64,000 nt of DNA from Gaertneriomyces semiglobifer (lineage: Eukaryota; Chytridiomycota; Chytridiomycetes; Spizellomycetales; Spizellomycetaceae), in contig JAHLKF010000002.1 in assembly GCA_025558075.1 (NCBI GenBank), positions 62,001 through 126,000 of the forward strand. Direction: 5' to 3'. Position 1 is the first letter of the stretch, and the number at the start of each line of letters is the position of its first letter. The notes beneath the pieces were generated by a model. It saw nothing but the letters and a program-made list of their open reading frames with translations, did not search any database and was not told the DNA's origin. Shown here one piece after another: positions 49,810 to 59,753 of this stretch. The translations under genes and the position numbers were made by a program.

Positions 49810-50758
49810 ATGATCGCCGCCACACTCTCCTGGATCGCGCACATGAACGACAAACGCCACAAAGTCCCCATCTACAGTATCGCCGTGCACCCTTCCGGCA
49901 CCAAAGTCGCCACGGGCGGTCAAGACGCTCAAATCAAGCTCTGGAACCTCGCACCGGCGTTCGACGAACGCTTGGAAAGCGACAGGGCCACGCCGAAACT
50001 CATTGCCACGTTGTCGGCGCATAGCGGGACGGTGTTGTGTGTGCGATGGCAGAATGAACATGGTCGGTACTTGGCGAGTGGGAGTGATGATTGTCGCATT
50101 GTGGTGTGGAGTCGGGATACGGGCGGGGCATTCGGCAGCGGGAGCAACAACAGTGGTGGTAATATTAGTAGAGGGAACTTGATGGGAGATAATGGAAGTG
50201 GCGGGGAGTACTGGAAACCCATGAAAGTCCTCATGGGCCACGAATCCGATGTCGCGCATGTAGAATGGTCATGCGATAACACCTATCTCGCATCCTGTGG
50301 GTTCGAAACCTCCGTCTATATCTGGAGTGGAACCACATTTGAGAAACTCCACAAGTTGGAGGGCCATGTGGCGTTTGTGAAAGGCGTCACATGGGATCCG
50401 AGTGGGAAATACCTTGCGACGCAGAGTGATGATAAGACGGTCAAGATATGGAGGGTGTCGGATTGGAGTGTGGAAGGCCAAGTGACGAAACCGTTTGGGA
50501 GTGCGGCCAGCACAACGTTTTTTCGGAGGTTGGATTGGAGTCCGGATGGGAGTGTGGTGGCGGCTGTCAATGCCGAGGATGGAGCTGTTCCTGTTGCCGC
50601 ATTGATTACTAGAGGAGATTGGGTTGCGGAGAATTTCGTGGTTGGACATACGGCCCCCGTGGAATGTGCGCGGTTTAACAGTGTCCTTTACGAAGTCTCC
50701 TCTTCGGTCTCGTCTCCTCCTCCTCCTTCAACTCCCACTCCTACTCCCGGTACTTCAG

Positions 50759-50796
<38 letters not shown>

Positions 50797-52929
50797 CCGC
50801 AGACGACGACGACGACGGAACCCGAGGGGAGAAAGGAGCGGAGCAAGGAAAGTGTTGCCGTGATCTGCGCGATTGGGAGCCAAGACCATGGGATCTCGGT
50901 ATGGTCGAGCGCCAAGAACCGGGCAGTGGTCGCCGCCAAACGTATCTTTAAACACAGTGTGTTGGACATGAGCTGGACTCCTGATGGCATGTACTTGTTT
51001 GCGTGCTCGTATGACGGGACGGTGGCCATGTTGGCATTTGAAGACGGCGAGTTTGGGACACCTGTCAGCGCTGCCGAAAAGGTATATTCTACAACACTCT
51101 ATTACTTTTAAAGTTACACTCTTTCGATTTTCTCACGTCGATAACTGCGTTTTTTTTGTAAAACAGGAAAGGATCTTGAGCGCCTATGGCACCAAACGCA
51201 AACAAATCCTAGAATCCGCGATTCAAATGGGGTTAGAAGAAGAAGAGCGTGTCGAAAGCCGTAAAGCCATGGGTGGCCGTATGATTGGGTTAATGGAAGG
51301 TGGCAGTAACGGGTTCGGAACACCAACAGTGACAACACCTACACGGGGTGTTACCGCAACCGCTGTTACGCCCGTCCACACAAATGTCAATGTTAATGGA
51401 CCGTCTTCTGTTTCCGCAATGATGCCGATGCCGCCTACCACCCCCGTTCAGGTCCCGAAACAGAAAGTGACCACCACGACAGATGGCAGGAAACGGATTA
51501 TGCCTACGTTTTTGGGAAGTTCTGCGCCTGTACATCACGTTCAACCTCAGATGGGGTCACTCGTAAGTGTGGAAATTTCGTTTTTGTTATGGGTGTGTAC
51601 TTGTCCCTCTAAGTCATGGTGCTTTTTTCTTGGACTGTACAGCAACAACAAACTGATACGCAAATGATAGAGTTTCCACCTACCACGACATCCTCACAGA
51701 ACGTATCGGGAAATGGTGCATCACAGTGTAATATCCCAGTCTCGAACGGGCGGAAACGAAAAGCCGATGAAATGGTGGACGGACCTCGGGTAAGTAATCA
51801 CAATGCTCATGCGGGCCGGTGTATAATGTTTCTTCTGACTTTATTTCGTTACGTTTATGAAAATTTTTAGGTTCAGTATATATTACCTACGATCCGCACG
51901 ACATGGGCGGCACCCAACCTCGCCCTTCCAGCGCCGAAACCCAAACTCGTCACCCACGTCGCATCACTCGGTACTGTTCTCGAATACGCCCACATCGGCC
52001 GAACCTCCACCAGTAATAGTAGTGGTAACAACGGCACACACAAATTAACATGTTTACGCGGGACACAACAAGTATGGAGCGACACACTTCCCCACCCCGT
52101 ATTATTCATTGGTGGGACAGAAATGTTCTATGCAGCTGCGGATGTGAAAGGGGAAATTTCCATCTATTCAACTGCGGGACGACGTGTGGTGCCTCCTGTG
52201 GTGTTGGAAGGTGCGCCTACCTACATGGTCTGTGAAGACAAATGGTTGATGTGTATGACCGTACATGGGAAAGTATGGGTGTGGGACGTCAAAACGTTGA
52301 GTCTGACGATTGATGGGGTGTCCATAGTTCCCTTATTACGACCGCAACTCACCGATGAAGAAGAAGAAGAGGAAGAGGTGAATAGGAATACGAATGGTGA
52401 GACTACGACGACGAGGACGACAGAGATGACGATTACGACTGCGACGTTGCTAGGGGATGGGACGCCGCATGTGACGACGTCAAAGGGAGATGCGTATGCG
52501 TATCATCGCACGATGAAGAGCTGGTGCCGCGTGTTTAACCCGTATAAAGCGACCATGATGAGTAGGACAGGTGCGGGTGGGTTGTCGTTTGCGCCTACGA
52601 CGACCGAGTTGGAAGTGATGCTTGCGACGCACGAGATGGTGGGGCAGAGACACGAGTATCAGGCGACGCTGAGACGGTATGCGCGCAAGTTGGCGGATGA
52701 AGGGATGGAAGAAAAGGCGCGAGAAGTGTGTGATGAGTTATTGGTGGTGGATCATAGTGGTGGTAGTGGTGGGAGTTGTGTGCTGGGGCTGCCGAAACGA
52801 GAGTTGTTGAAAGAGATTTTGCCGACGCTTGCCAAGAACCGGAGTATGCAGCGGTTGACAGAGTATTGTGCGTTGGAGGTGGCAGAGGCGGCGGCGGGGC
52901 ATGATCCGGGTGAGAGCATGAGCGAATGA
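49810..52929 (+). CDS. HIRA: HIRA/Hir1 histone H3-H4 chaperone subunit
   Basis: Four exons: 49810-51081, 51167-51562, 51643-51789, 51871-52929; 957 aa. The N-terminal propeller has clear WD blades: IYSIAVHPSGTKVATGGQD, TVLCVRWQNEHGRYLASGSDD, DVAHVEWSCDNTYLASCG, FVKGVTWDPSGKYLATQSDD, RLDWSPDGSVVAAVNA and MSWTPDGMYLFACSYDG. The Asf1-binding B domain is TTDGRKRIMPTFLGSS. The C-terminal HIRA domain contains YAAADVKGEISIYST, MCMTVHGKVWVWDVKT, GDAYAYHRTMKSWCR and LATHEMVGQRHEYQATLRRY. HIRA deposits histone H3 outside replication, in the nucleus. A CAA/CAG run at 50760-50798 inserts a polyglutamine tract between two blades, together with Ser/Pro/Thr linkers. Confidence 0.94.
50760..50798 (+). repeat. 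CAA trinucleotide repeat encoding polyglutamine in HIRA
   Basis: About a dozen CAA codons in a row, followed by CCG CAG and an ACG run. It lies in a low-complexity loop of the WD propeller and is likely length-variable between strains. Confidence 0.9.
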
Positions 52930-53008
52930 GATATATTGCATAATGCTCAGTGTCTATCTAAATATGTATGTATCCATCCTATGATGATGTTTTTATATAC
53001 CGGTGTGT

Positions 53009-53034
53009 CGAGAGAGAGAGAGAGAGCGAGCGAT
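53009..53034 (+). repeat. GA microsatellite
   Basis: A run of GA dinucleotides (GAGAGAGAGAGAGAGAGCGAGCG) in the HIRA 3' flank about 50 bp from the tRNA gene. Confidence 0.8.
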
Positions 53035-53079
53035 GCGATGGGTGAGAGGGGGTAACAGTAAACGACAAAAGGTTAAAAG

Positions 53080-53163
53080 TCCGGCCACCCAGGATCGAAC
53101 TGGGGACACCCAGATAGCAGTGGTTGTTACAGTCTGATGCTCTTCCAGCTGAGCTATGGCCGG
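53080..53163 (-). tRNA. tRNA-Tyr(GTA) with an 11-nt intron
   Basis: Read on the minus strand, the acceptor stem is CCGGCCA paired with TGGCCGG (7 perfect pairs) and the discriminator is A. The D-arm is GCTC/GAGC with an AGCTGGAA loop. The anticodon stem TCAGA pairs with TCTGG around the loop CTGTAA|A with anticodon GTA. The T-arm is CCCAG-TTCGATC-CTGGG. Between position 37 and 38 lies an 11-nt insert (plus-strand 53116-53126), the canonical site of tRNA introns; fungal tRNA-Tyr genes commonly have one. The mature length is 73 nt. It decodes UAU/UAC. Confidence 0.95.
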
Positions 53164-53994
53164 GGTTCTTGGGCATTTATGGGTGTTGTTAAGTGTCATA
53201 GTGACTCTTAGCATGTCCGATCTTGGGGTGTTCTGCGTTGTGTGTGTGCCTGTGTGTGTGCGTTTTGGGGAAGAGAAGGAACGCAGCCGAAAGAATGAAT
53301 TGAATTGTGAATGAATGGAAGGAAAGGATGAGCAACATTTGAAATGAGGCCACCCATTATTATTATTATATTTTTATGGGGGAAGTTAGATCAGAGCAGA
53401 GCAGAGCAGAGCAGAGGAGCAGAGCAGAGGAGCAGAGCAGAGGAGCAGAGCAGAGCAGAATTAGAAGCCAGCAATAATAATAGAATCATTAACAACAGAA
53501 CAGAATGGAAATGTGCCAAGTAGTAATAGCAGTAATACTTGGCAGTACGCATATGGGGGGCCATGGGTGGGTGGACTAGTCATAAGCAATTCATGCAATA
53601 CATGAAAGATACCCCGAGAAAGACAGAGTGAGAAAGAAAGAGCTTACAAGTACTTCTTATTAGCTACTCTGCGTATTGTGATAATTGAATAACAACAGAA
53701 CAAGCGCAGATCTCTCTCACAACAACAACTCTCTCTGCCCACGCCACACACACATACACATACACAGAACACATTAACAAACATCAACAGACAGACACGC
53801 AAGCGGGGGGGGGTGCGGTGCGTAATAAGGAATTAGGAAAAGGGGGGGAAAGGCGGTTGGTGAGTGGGTGGGTTATTAGGCACACCCCCCACACCCAACA
53901 TAACATTCACACACACACATTCACACATACATTCACACATACATTCCATACACTACATACACTACATACACACATCTGAAGTAAAAAGTTACTG
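53164..53994. other. Low-complexity upstream region of the bZIP gene
   Basis: This stretch contains a GCAGA minisatellite (listed), CA-rich words (53740-53765, 53900-53975), and G and C runs (about 53803-53810 and 53885-53890). No reading frame of interest. It serves as the long leader or promoter of the bZIP gene. Confidence 0.5.
53391..53459 (+). repeat. Minisatellite of AGCAG/AGGAGCAG units
   Basis: GAGCA-type units repeat: four GCAGA units, then three copies of a longer AGGAGCAGAGCAG unit, then GAGCAGAA. The higher-order unit shows secondary duplication. No coding or spacer structure of a CRISPR. Confidence 0.85.
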
Positions 53995-55983
53995 ATGCCG
54001 GCGGGAGATCACTGTCATTTGTTTGACGGCGGGGATACTACCACTACCACTACCACTACGACGAATGATGAGGATGAGGCCATGGCTCAATTCTTGGATC
54101 TGCCGCAAGAAGACAGTACTGGCAAAGACGACTTAGACATAGATCTGCTCCATTCATTACCGCCAAGTACCGGTCTCTTTCCTACTTCTACCCTCGATCT
54201 ATGGTCTGCCACTACTAGTAGTAGTAGTAGTAGTAATAACACGGCTAGTAGTAACACCACTGCAAATGGAAAGAATACCACCACATGCACGCCGCCGTCT
54301 CGTTCCACTTGTCCATCACCTCCCCTCTCCATGACCGATGCATCCGAACCATCCGCCGCACCCTCGGCCGAATCTCTCTGGGATTTCAGAAACGGCTTTG
54401 AGGATATCATTGACAACGGTGGTGGCCTCTTTGACGTCGTCGATCCTCTGTCGTCTTCTCATTTGTCTTCTCATCTGTCTTCTCATCTGTCTTCTCATCA
54501 TCATCATCATCACGACGAGGATTCCCTTTCTACCCCGCCGCCGCCCCTCAACATCTTTCTCGACCAGCATCACGGTCACTTGTTGCCCACCGACGATGAC
54601 GACGATCTTCCCGTCATCATTAATCCGGAAACCCTTTTGGCTGCCAGTACTACTACTAGTAATACCAGCAGTCATTCTACTCCGAATGCTTTTACCACCA
54701 CCACCACTCCTACGGCCAACACTCCTACCACCACTACTCCTACTACTACGCCAAATACTACTACGCCTGCCTTGGATTCCATCATGGCCGCCGCAGCAGC
54801 TGCAACATTACCCCTTTACCATCACCGAGACATGATCATGTTCAAAAAGGACAACAATAACAACAGTAGGGTCAAACAAGAGCCCTATGACCCGCCATCC
54901 CTCTCGCCTTCTGGACGTGTCACGAAAGCGTCTACTACAAAACGAACCACAAAAAAGCGTAAAACCATCAAAGAGGACCCTCATTCCGATGACTTGGACT
55001 CGAACAACCACAACATGTCTGACGACAACAGCAGCGGCCCGCAATCCGCCGCTGCCAAGAAATACTCCATTTCCAATGTCGGTACTTCGTTGGAAGAACT
55101 CCGTGCCTTTATCGAAACCCTCGAGCGCGACGAGTCCATCACACCCAAGGAAAAACGGCAGATTCGCAACAAGATATCCGCCCGCAACTTTAGAGTGCGT
55201 AAGAAGGAGTATGTCACCACGCTCGAGGAGGAACTCCGGGTCGTGAGGACGGAAAACAACGAGTTGAAGCAAAAAGTCGAAAAGTACGAGCGAGAAAATA
55301 CCGACCTTAAATTGCAATTAGACGATTTGAAAAAGTGTCTTGGCCAACTCTCTCTTGCTGGCACCACGAGTTCCAACACGAGCGCAACGGGTGCGTCGTC
55401 GGCGGCGGCCGTGACGAGCGCGCCTATCAACATTCCCACCACCACAGCGCGCGGTGCCTCTGGTGGTAGTACCACCACCACCACCACCACCATGACGATG
55501 GACGAAAACGATTATCCCAACCATCCGAACATCGCCAACCTGTCCAGTCAACGCCGCATTTCTCCCGCATGCAGTCCCAACCCTACCAACTATTTCACCC
55601 GCCAACGTCTGCAAGTCCACTCTTGCCTTGTCCCGGAACCGCGGTTTCCCTTCCAGTACCCACAGGAACGCAATGCCACTGAATTGGCGCACGAATTCAT
55701 GGCATTGATTCACAGTCTCCCGTCCATGGTGGGATCTGCTACTACTGCCCCCCTTGATACAGCAGCGGATGTGACTGGTGAGGATGTCGCTGCTGCGGAT
55801 GTACGAGCGGCGGATGTGTTGAGGGTTGCAACGGAGAGTCTCAAGTTGGGGTATTTGGACACACCGGTGCAGAACTGGGTGGAGGGTGGTGAAGAGTGGG
55901 ATAGGGAAAGGGTGAGGAGGTTAAAGGGTGTGTTGGCGTTGACCATGTTTGCGGTTAAAGAGGGCTGGAAGGTTGTTGTTTGA
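53995..55983 (+). CDS. bZIP transcription factor with long low-complexity activation region
   Basis: Single exon of 662 aa. The basic region is KEKRQIRNKISARNFRVRKK (about residues 389-408), followed by a leucine-zipper helix with heptads through LEEEL, ENNELKQKVEKY, ENTDLKLQLDDL and CLGQLSL. Its NxxxARNFRxRKK matches fungal bZIP proteins of the GCN4/Atf1 broad group. The N-terminal 350 residues are Thr/Ser/Asn/His-rich with homopolymer runs (nine Thr, SSHLSSHLSSH, poly-His). The C-terminus has a conserved-looking helical region (RQRLQVHSCLVPEPRFPFQY, ALIHSLPSM) of unknown role. It is nuclear; target genes are unknown. Tandem 12-bp repeats at 54452-54499 encode the SSHL units. Confidence 0.88.
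   Translation: MPAGDHCHLFDGGDTTTTTTTTTNDEDEAMAQFLDLPQEDSTGKDDLDIDLLHSLPPSTGLFPTSTLDLWSATTSSSSSSNNTASSNTTANGKNTTTCTPPSRSTCPSPPLSMTDASEPSAAPSAESLWDFRNGFEDIIDNGGGLFDVVDPLSSSHLSSHLSSHLSSHHHHHHDEDSLSTPPPPLNIFLDQHHGHLLPTDDDDDLPVIINPETLLAASTTTSNTSSHSTPNAFTTTTTPTANTPTTTTPTTTPNTTTPALDSIMAAAAAATLPLYHHRDMIMFKKDNNNNSRVKQEPYDPPSLSPSGRVTKASTTKRTTKKRKTIKEDPHSDDLDSNNHNMSDDNSSGPQSAAAKKYSISNVGTSLEELRAFIETLERDESITPKEKRQIRNKISARNFRVRKKEYVTTLEEELRVVRTENNELKQKVEKYERENTDLKLQLDDLKKCLGQLSLAGTTSSNTSATGASSAAAVTSAPINIPTTTARGASGGSTTTTTTTMTMDENDYPNHPNIANLSSQRRISPACSPNPTNYFTRQRLQVHSCLVPEPRFPFQYPQERNATELAHEFMALIHSLPSMVGSATTAPLDTAADVTGEDVAAADVRAADVLRVATESLKLGYLDTPVQNWVEGGEEWDRERVRRLKGVLALTMFAVKEGWKVVV
54452..54499 (+). repeat. 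12-bp tandem repeat inside the bZIP gene
   Basis: About four copies of TCTTCTCATCTG-like units, with one T/C variant, encode repeated SSHL. Confidence 0.75.
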
Positions 55984-56607
55984 GAAAACCATTTCTATGT
56001 GTGTGTGTGTGTGTGTGTGTGGGGTTTCTTCTTTTTTTGTTGTGAGGGAGTGGGGGAATTGGAGCAACTCTTCTTTTTCGGGTTTGTGTAGTGTGAGTGG
56101 AAGTTTCGTCCATTGTGTCTTCTTTTTTTTTGCTGTATGAACCATCCATGTTGTAGGCCCGAGAAAAAAAAAACATACCAGTCTTTTATGTACCGCTCTT
56201 TTCTTTGGTTTTTGTTTGCATGCGGTTGTTCATGCATATTCCTTTGGCATATTGATTATGTGTATTTTCATTGCCAAGAGGACATATGAGCTTGAAAATT
56301 GAGATGTGAATTGTGGGTGGTTTGACGCGTTGATTTAATTATTACTTTTGACAGCAGCCTTTGACGTGTGTTTGTTTTTGTTCGTTGGTTGCATTTTCCC
56401 AGTGACTTAATTAAAGGCCGGTGACCTTCCGTACATATATACTCTTCTCACCATACATATTGCATATACAGGTATCTCAACAACGCCCGCGCTGGTTTAC
56501 ATCTTGGTGTGTGTGAACACGTTTGAGAACGAGAAAGAGTAGTAGTAATAGTAGCGGGAGTCTACCCGTTTCCGTGTTTATTTTTGTGGAACCGGGGAGT
56601 GACAGAA
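55984..56607. other. Intergenic region with GT repeat
   Basis: 3' flank of the bZIP gene and leader of the F-box/LRR gene. A GT microsatellite at 55998-56021 and poly-T runs give short open frames on the minus strand. Nothing else recognised. Confidence 0.5.
55998..56021 (+). repeat. GT microsatellite
   Basis: About twelve GT units directly after the bZIP stop codon. Confidence 0.9.
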
Positions 56608-59310
56608 ATGTCAACGAGTGGTATGGATAGCTTTGGTGGGGGAGTGAACAGTGGGGGAGTGGGTGTGAGTGTGAATGGTGTGGATCCCGTCGTTGTGAGG
56701 ACTGTGGAAATGGGGTATCGAGCGTTACGAATGGTTATGCGAGTGTGGAACGCAAACCTTGGCCAAACTGTGGTACGACCAGCAAGTGAACATCGAGAAG
56801 GTTTATCAACCCGAGAAAGTGTGTCGGTGGGAGAGAGTGTGTCGGTGGGAGAGAGTGTGGTACGCCGAGAACGTCAACCGCGAGAATTAGAAGGTGGAGA
56901 GTTGCGAGGAGAAGGAGAACCGCAATGTGATTTGGAGGATTTGGAGGTCGTATGGCGAAATGTGGTGGAAGCCCGGTCTGCGAGTGAGGTGTGTTTGAGG
57001 GCGTTGGGTGTTCTTTGTGAATATGAATTCGACGACGATGTCGATGGTGGTAGAGTGCGATCGAACACCAACAACAACAACAACAATCATAATAAGAATA
57101 ACGACAAGCACAATAACAACAGTAACGACAAGCACAACAGCAACAGTGATTATAACGACAACGACAAGGGTTTGAGTAGCGACACTCAGACGTACTTACA
57201 AGGTCTACAAGATGTATGTGGACAACCCACAAGTGAGGGAGACATGGATCTGGATGCAGACACCGAGTCTGTGGTACGCCAAGACAACGAAGAAGAGGGA
57301 GATAAGATGGATTTTGATGTGGCGGTGGGTGAGTCAACCACGGCGACAAGTGGGAATGGATGGGCTTTGAGTGAAGGGGAGATGCCACATGGCACATCAA
57401 CACGTATGAACGAGTGTTCTCCCACCGGCGGCATAAATGTGGCGACTCTACACGGCACAACACGCAAACCCCAACCGCTTACCGTTGGGAATAGTCGAAG
57501 ATCTCAACATATTAAACGCACTCAAAAGGGAAAACAACGACACACCAGTCGGACCCCTTCGATTGCAGGTACACTCCCCACAGACATTCTAACGACGCTT
57601 CTCCCGGTTCTCCCGCCCAAAACCCTCTACTCCCTCGCCCTACTCAACCGTCACTGGTCTGCACACGTTCTTCCGCAATTGTACGCCCATATCGGGTTTC
57701 GGTACACCCACCCGAGTGCGACGGCGCTGGCCATGTTCAAGCTGTTGGTGCGACTCAAGAGTGGAAATGATATGAGTGGGGATAACAAGAGTGGGAGGTA
57801 TGAGACTAAGAGTTTGACGTTGTGGAATTTCCCAAAGGGGAGTAGGGTGATGCGAGGCGTTGTGGAGGGGTTGGTGGAGTGTTTGGTGAAAATGGGGTTG
57901 GAGAGATTGTGTGTTGTGCATTCGGTTTTGGGAAAGGGGGTGTTGAGAGCTGCGGGGTGTCGACCCCATGTGGGTGTCCAGAGAGAGAAAACAAGTGAAG
58001 GTACTAGATATCAGCAAAACGTTGGCGGATTGAAGTTTGTAGAGTTTGTGAAATGCAAGGTTGTGGAGTCTGATGAGGATGAGGCGGGTATGGAAAACAC
58101 CTATACTACGAGTTTGACCCATCCGAATGTTCATCATACTACGAGTCAAAACGGGGATATCACGTATGCACTCACCACACACGCATCCACGCTCCAAATC
58201 CTCAACCTCACCAAAGCTCCCAGTGTCGCCAACTGGAACTACGACTACATCCCGTTTCTCAATCCTTCCTATTCCTCCCATTTCGACACCCACCCTTCGA
58301 TTCCCTACGACCCGTTTCTCACCGTGCTTCCGACATGCACGTCACTTCACACCCTGATTCTGTCAGGGTCACACACTCCACATCATCATCTTACGACGCT
58401 CCTCCACATTCCGCTCCCGACACTCCGTCACTTGGACCTCTCCGTGACACACACGACCTCCACACACCTCCACCCCCTTTCCAATTCGTTTCCAAACCTG
58501 TACACCCTCAACCTCGATAACTGTCCGGAAATCGACGACGACGCTATCCCTGCGTTGGCAGACCATCCGGTGTTGGCGAATATCAGTTTATCTAGTACGG
58601 AGATCACGGATGTGGCGTTGCAACGATTGGCGAGTGGGAAAGGGACGGTGTTGAGACGGTTATGTGTGTGCCGGTGTCGCGGGGTGGGGGATATGGGGTT
58701 GTTGGCGTTAGGCATGGAGTGTCGCGCGTTGGAGGTGTTGGATGTGGGTCTGTGTGGGGAGGTGACGGATGTGGGTGTGAAAGCTGTTTTGAGAGGTGTT
58801 GAGAATGCGTTGGAGTTGGGAATGGAGAGTAGTAGTGATGATGAGGAAGATGAGATGGAATCTAAAGTTGCGGAGTATATGGAAATTGTGGCAGAAGACA
58901 GAGGTGGGGGATATTCTCAACGCGCTGAAATGGAGTATAGACAATCCCTAATACGTCGACGTAATTACCAACAAAAAGAACAAGTCTTGAAACGGTTGGA
59001 ACACCGCCATGAAGAGGATGATGAGGATGAGGGACGATACACGTACACCCACCACCCAACACTCTCCCACCTCTGCATCAACAACTCACGTCTCTCACCC
59101 CTTTTACTCCCCTTCCTCCTCTCCGCTACCCCGAGGCTACGCACACTCGCACTTCCGCGTCATTTGTGTAGTGAAGATGTGAAGGGGGTGATGAGGAAGA
59201 GGGTGGGTAGGTTTTGGGATGATCATATGCCGTTTTTGCCGCAGGCGTGGATGGAGGGGTTGAGTGTGCGGGCGGTGAGTAAGGGTGTGAGTGTGAGAAT
59301 GGGGGTGTGA
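56608..59310 (+). CDS. F-box / leucine-rich repeat protein
   Basis: Single exon of 900 aa from the ATG at 56608. The first 320 residues are low complexity: an 18-bp tandem duplication encoding SVGESV units, an Asn/Lys/Asp tract (TNNNNNNHNKNNDKHNNNS) and acidic stretches. An F-box follows near residue 325-365 (GTLPTDILTTLLPVLPPKT, LNRHWSAHVLPQLY). The C-terminal part has AMN1/FBXL-type leucine-rich repeats: LHTLILSGSHT, LRHLDLSVTHT, LYTLNLDNCPEIDDDAIP, LANISLSSTEITDVAL, LRRLCVCRCRGVGDMGLL and LEVLDVGLCGEVTDVGVK. It is likely an SCF substrate receptor; the target is unknown. The gene alternates C-rich and G-rich third positions in blocks. Confidence 0.82.
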   Translation: MSTSGMDSFGGGVNSGGVGVSVNGVDPVVVRTVEMGYRALRMVMRVWNANLGQTVVRPASEHREGLSTRESVSVGESVSVGESVVRRERQPRELEGGELRGEGEPQCDLEDLEVVWRNVVEARSASEVCLRALGVLCEYEFDDDVDGGRVRSNTNNNNNNHNKNNDKHNNNSNDKHNSNSDYNDNDKGLSSDTQTYLQGLQDVCGQPTSEGDMDLDADTESVVRQDNEEEGDKMDFDVAVGESTTATSGNGWALSEGEMPHGTSTRMNECSPTGGINVATLHGTTRKPQPLTVGNSRRSQHIKRTQKGKQRHTSRTPSIAGTLPTDILTTLLPVLPPKTLYSLALLNRHWSAHVLPQLYAHIGFRYTHPSATALAMFKLLVRLKSGNDMSGDNKSGRYETKSLTLWNFPKGSRVMRGVVEGLVECLVKMGLERLCVVHSVLGKGVLRAAGCRPHVGVQREKTSEGTRYQQNVGGLKFVEFVKCKVVESDEDEAGMENTYTTSLTHPNVHHTTSQNGDITYALTTHASTLQILNLTKAPSVANWNYDYIPFLNPSYSSHFDTHPSIPYDPFLTVLPTCTSLHTLILSGSHTPHHHLTTLLHIPLPTLRHLDLSVTHTTSTHLHPLSNSFPNLYTLNLDNCPEIDDDAIPALADHPVLANISLSSTEITDVALQRLASGKGTVLRRLCVCRCRGVGDMGLLALGMECRALEVLDVGLCGEVTDVGVKAVLRGVENALELGMESSSDDEEDEMESKVAEYMEIVAEDRGGGYSQRAEMEYRQSLIRRRNYQQKEQVLKRLEHRHEEDDEDEGRYTYTHHPTLSHLCINNSRLSPLLLPFLLSATPRLRTLALPRHLCSEDVKGVMRKRVGRFWDDHMPFLPQAWMEGLSVRAVSKGVSVRMGV

Positions 59311-59753
59311 ATGTTGGAATGGGCGTGTGAATGTGAGGATGAGGGTGTGAATTTTTTTTTTTTGTGGATGGGTATGTGTGGTGGGACGGTTTATGGTTGG
59401 GAAAGCGATGGGTTAGCTTAGCTGGTTAGCAAGGCGTTCTGTGCTTTGTTTGTTTTTTTGGCGGGAGTTAGTGTGTATATCGAGTCCGCCTTTTTTTGAG
59501 TGGTCGGTTGTGTTCTCATCGTATTTCCGTTTGTTTTTGTTGGTTGTTGGCGGGTGTTAGCTTTGTCGGGGTTTGGGAGAAATCGTAACTATTGCTTTTT
59601 AATGTTGAGATCGTCAAGTTTTGGAGATTGTTTGTTGTTTTTCTCGTCGAGGTTTTTTCATCACACACACACACAAACACAGGAAGGGGCTATTATTCTC
59701 TTATTGTTTTCTGTTATCCTCATACACGTTTTCTCTATTATACTTTCTCGTTT
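59311..59753. other. Convergent spacer with candidate Pol III element
   Basis: Repeated GGGTGTGAAT-type words run on from the F-box/LRR gene end to 59350. A tRNA-like A box, a weaker B box and a T-run lie at 59414-59497 (see separate entry). Beyond that are poly-T and CA tracts. Confidence 0.45.
59414..59497 (+). other. Candidate RNA polymerase III element (A box, B box, T-run)
   Basis: TAGCTTAGCTGG at 59414-59425 fits the tRNA A-box consensus TRGYNNARNNGG at every position. About 50 bp on, ATATCGAGTCC (59477-59487) matches the B box GGTTCGANTCC at 8 of 11 positions, overlapping a hairpin whose arms are GGCGG and CCGCC. A run of seven T follows at 59491-59497. The region does not fold into a full tRNA cloverleaf, so it may be a tRNA relic, SINE head or small Pol III RNA. 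Confidence 0.3.

Noticed and set aside
53391..53459. CRISPR array
   Set aside because: Units are 5-13 bp with no spacers, in a eukaryotic genome; it is a minisatellite.
55955..56237. Minus-strand proteins rich in THTHTH
   Set aside because: They are translations of the GT microsatellite in the bZIP 3' flank.
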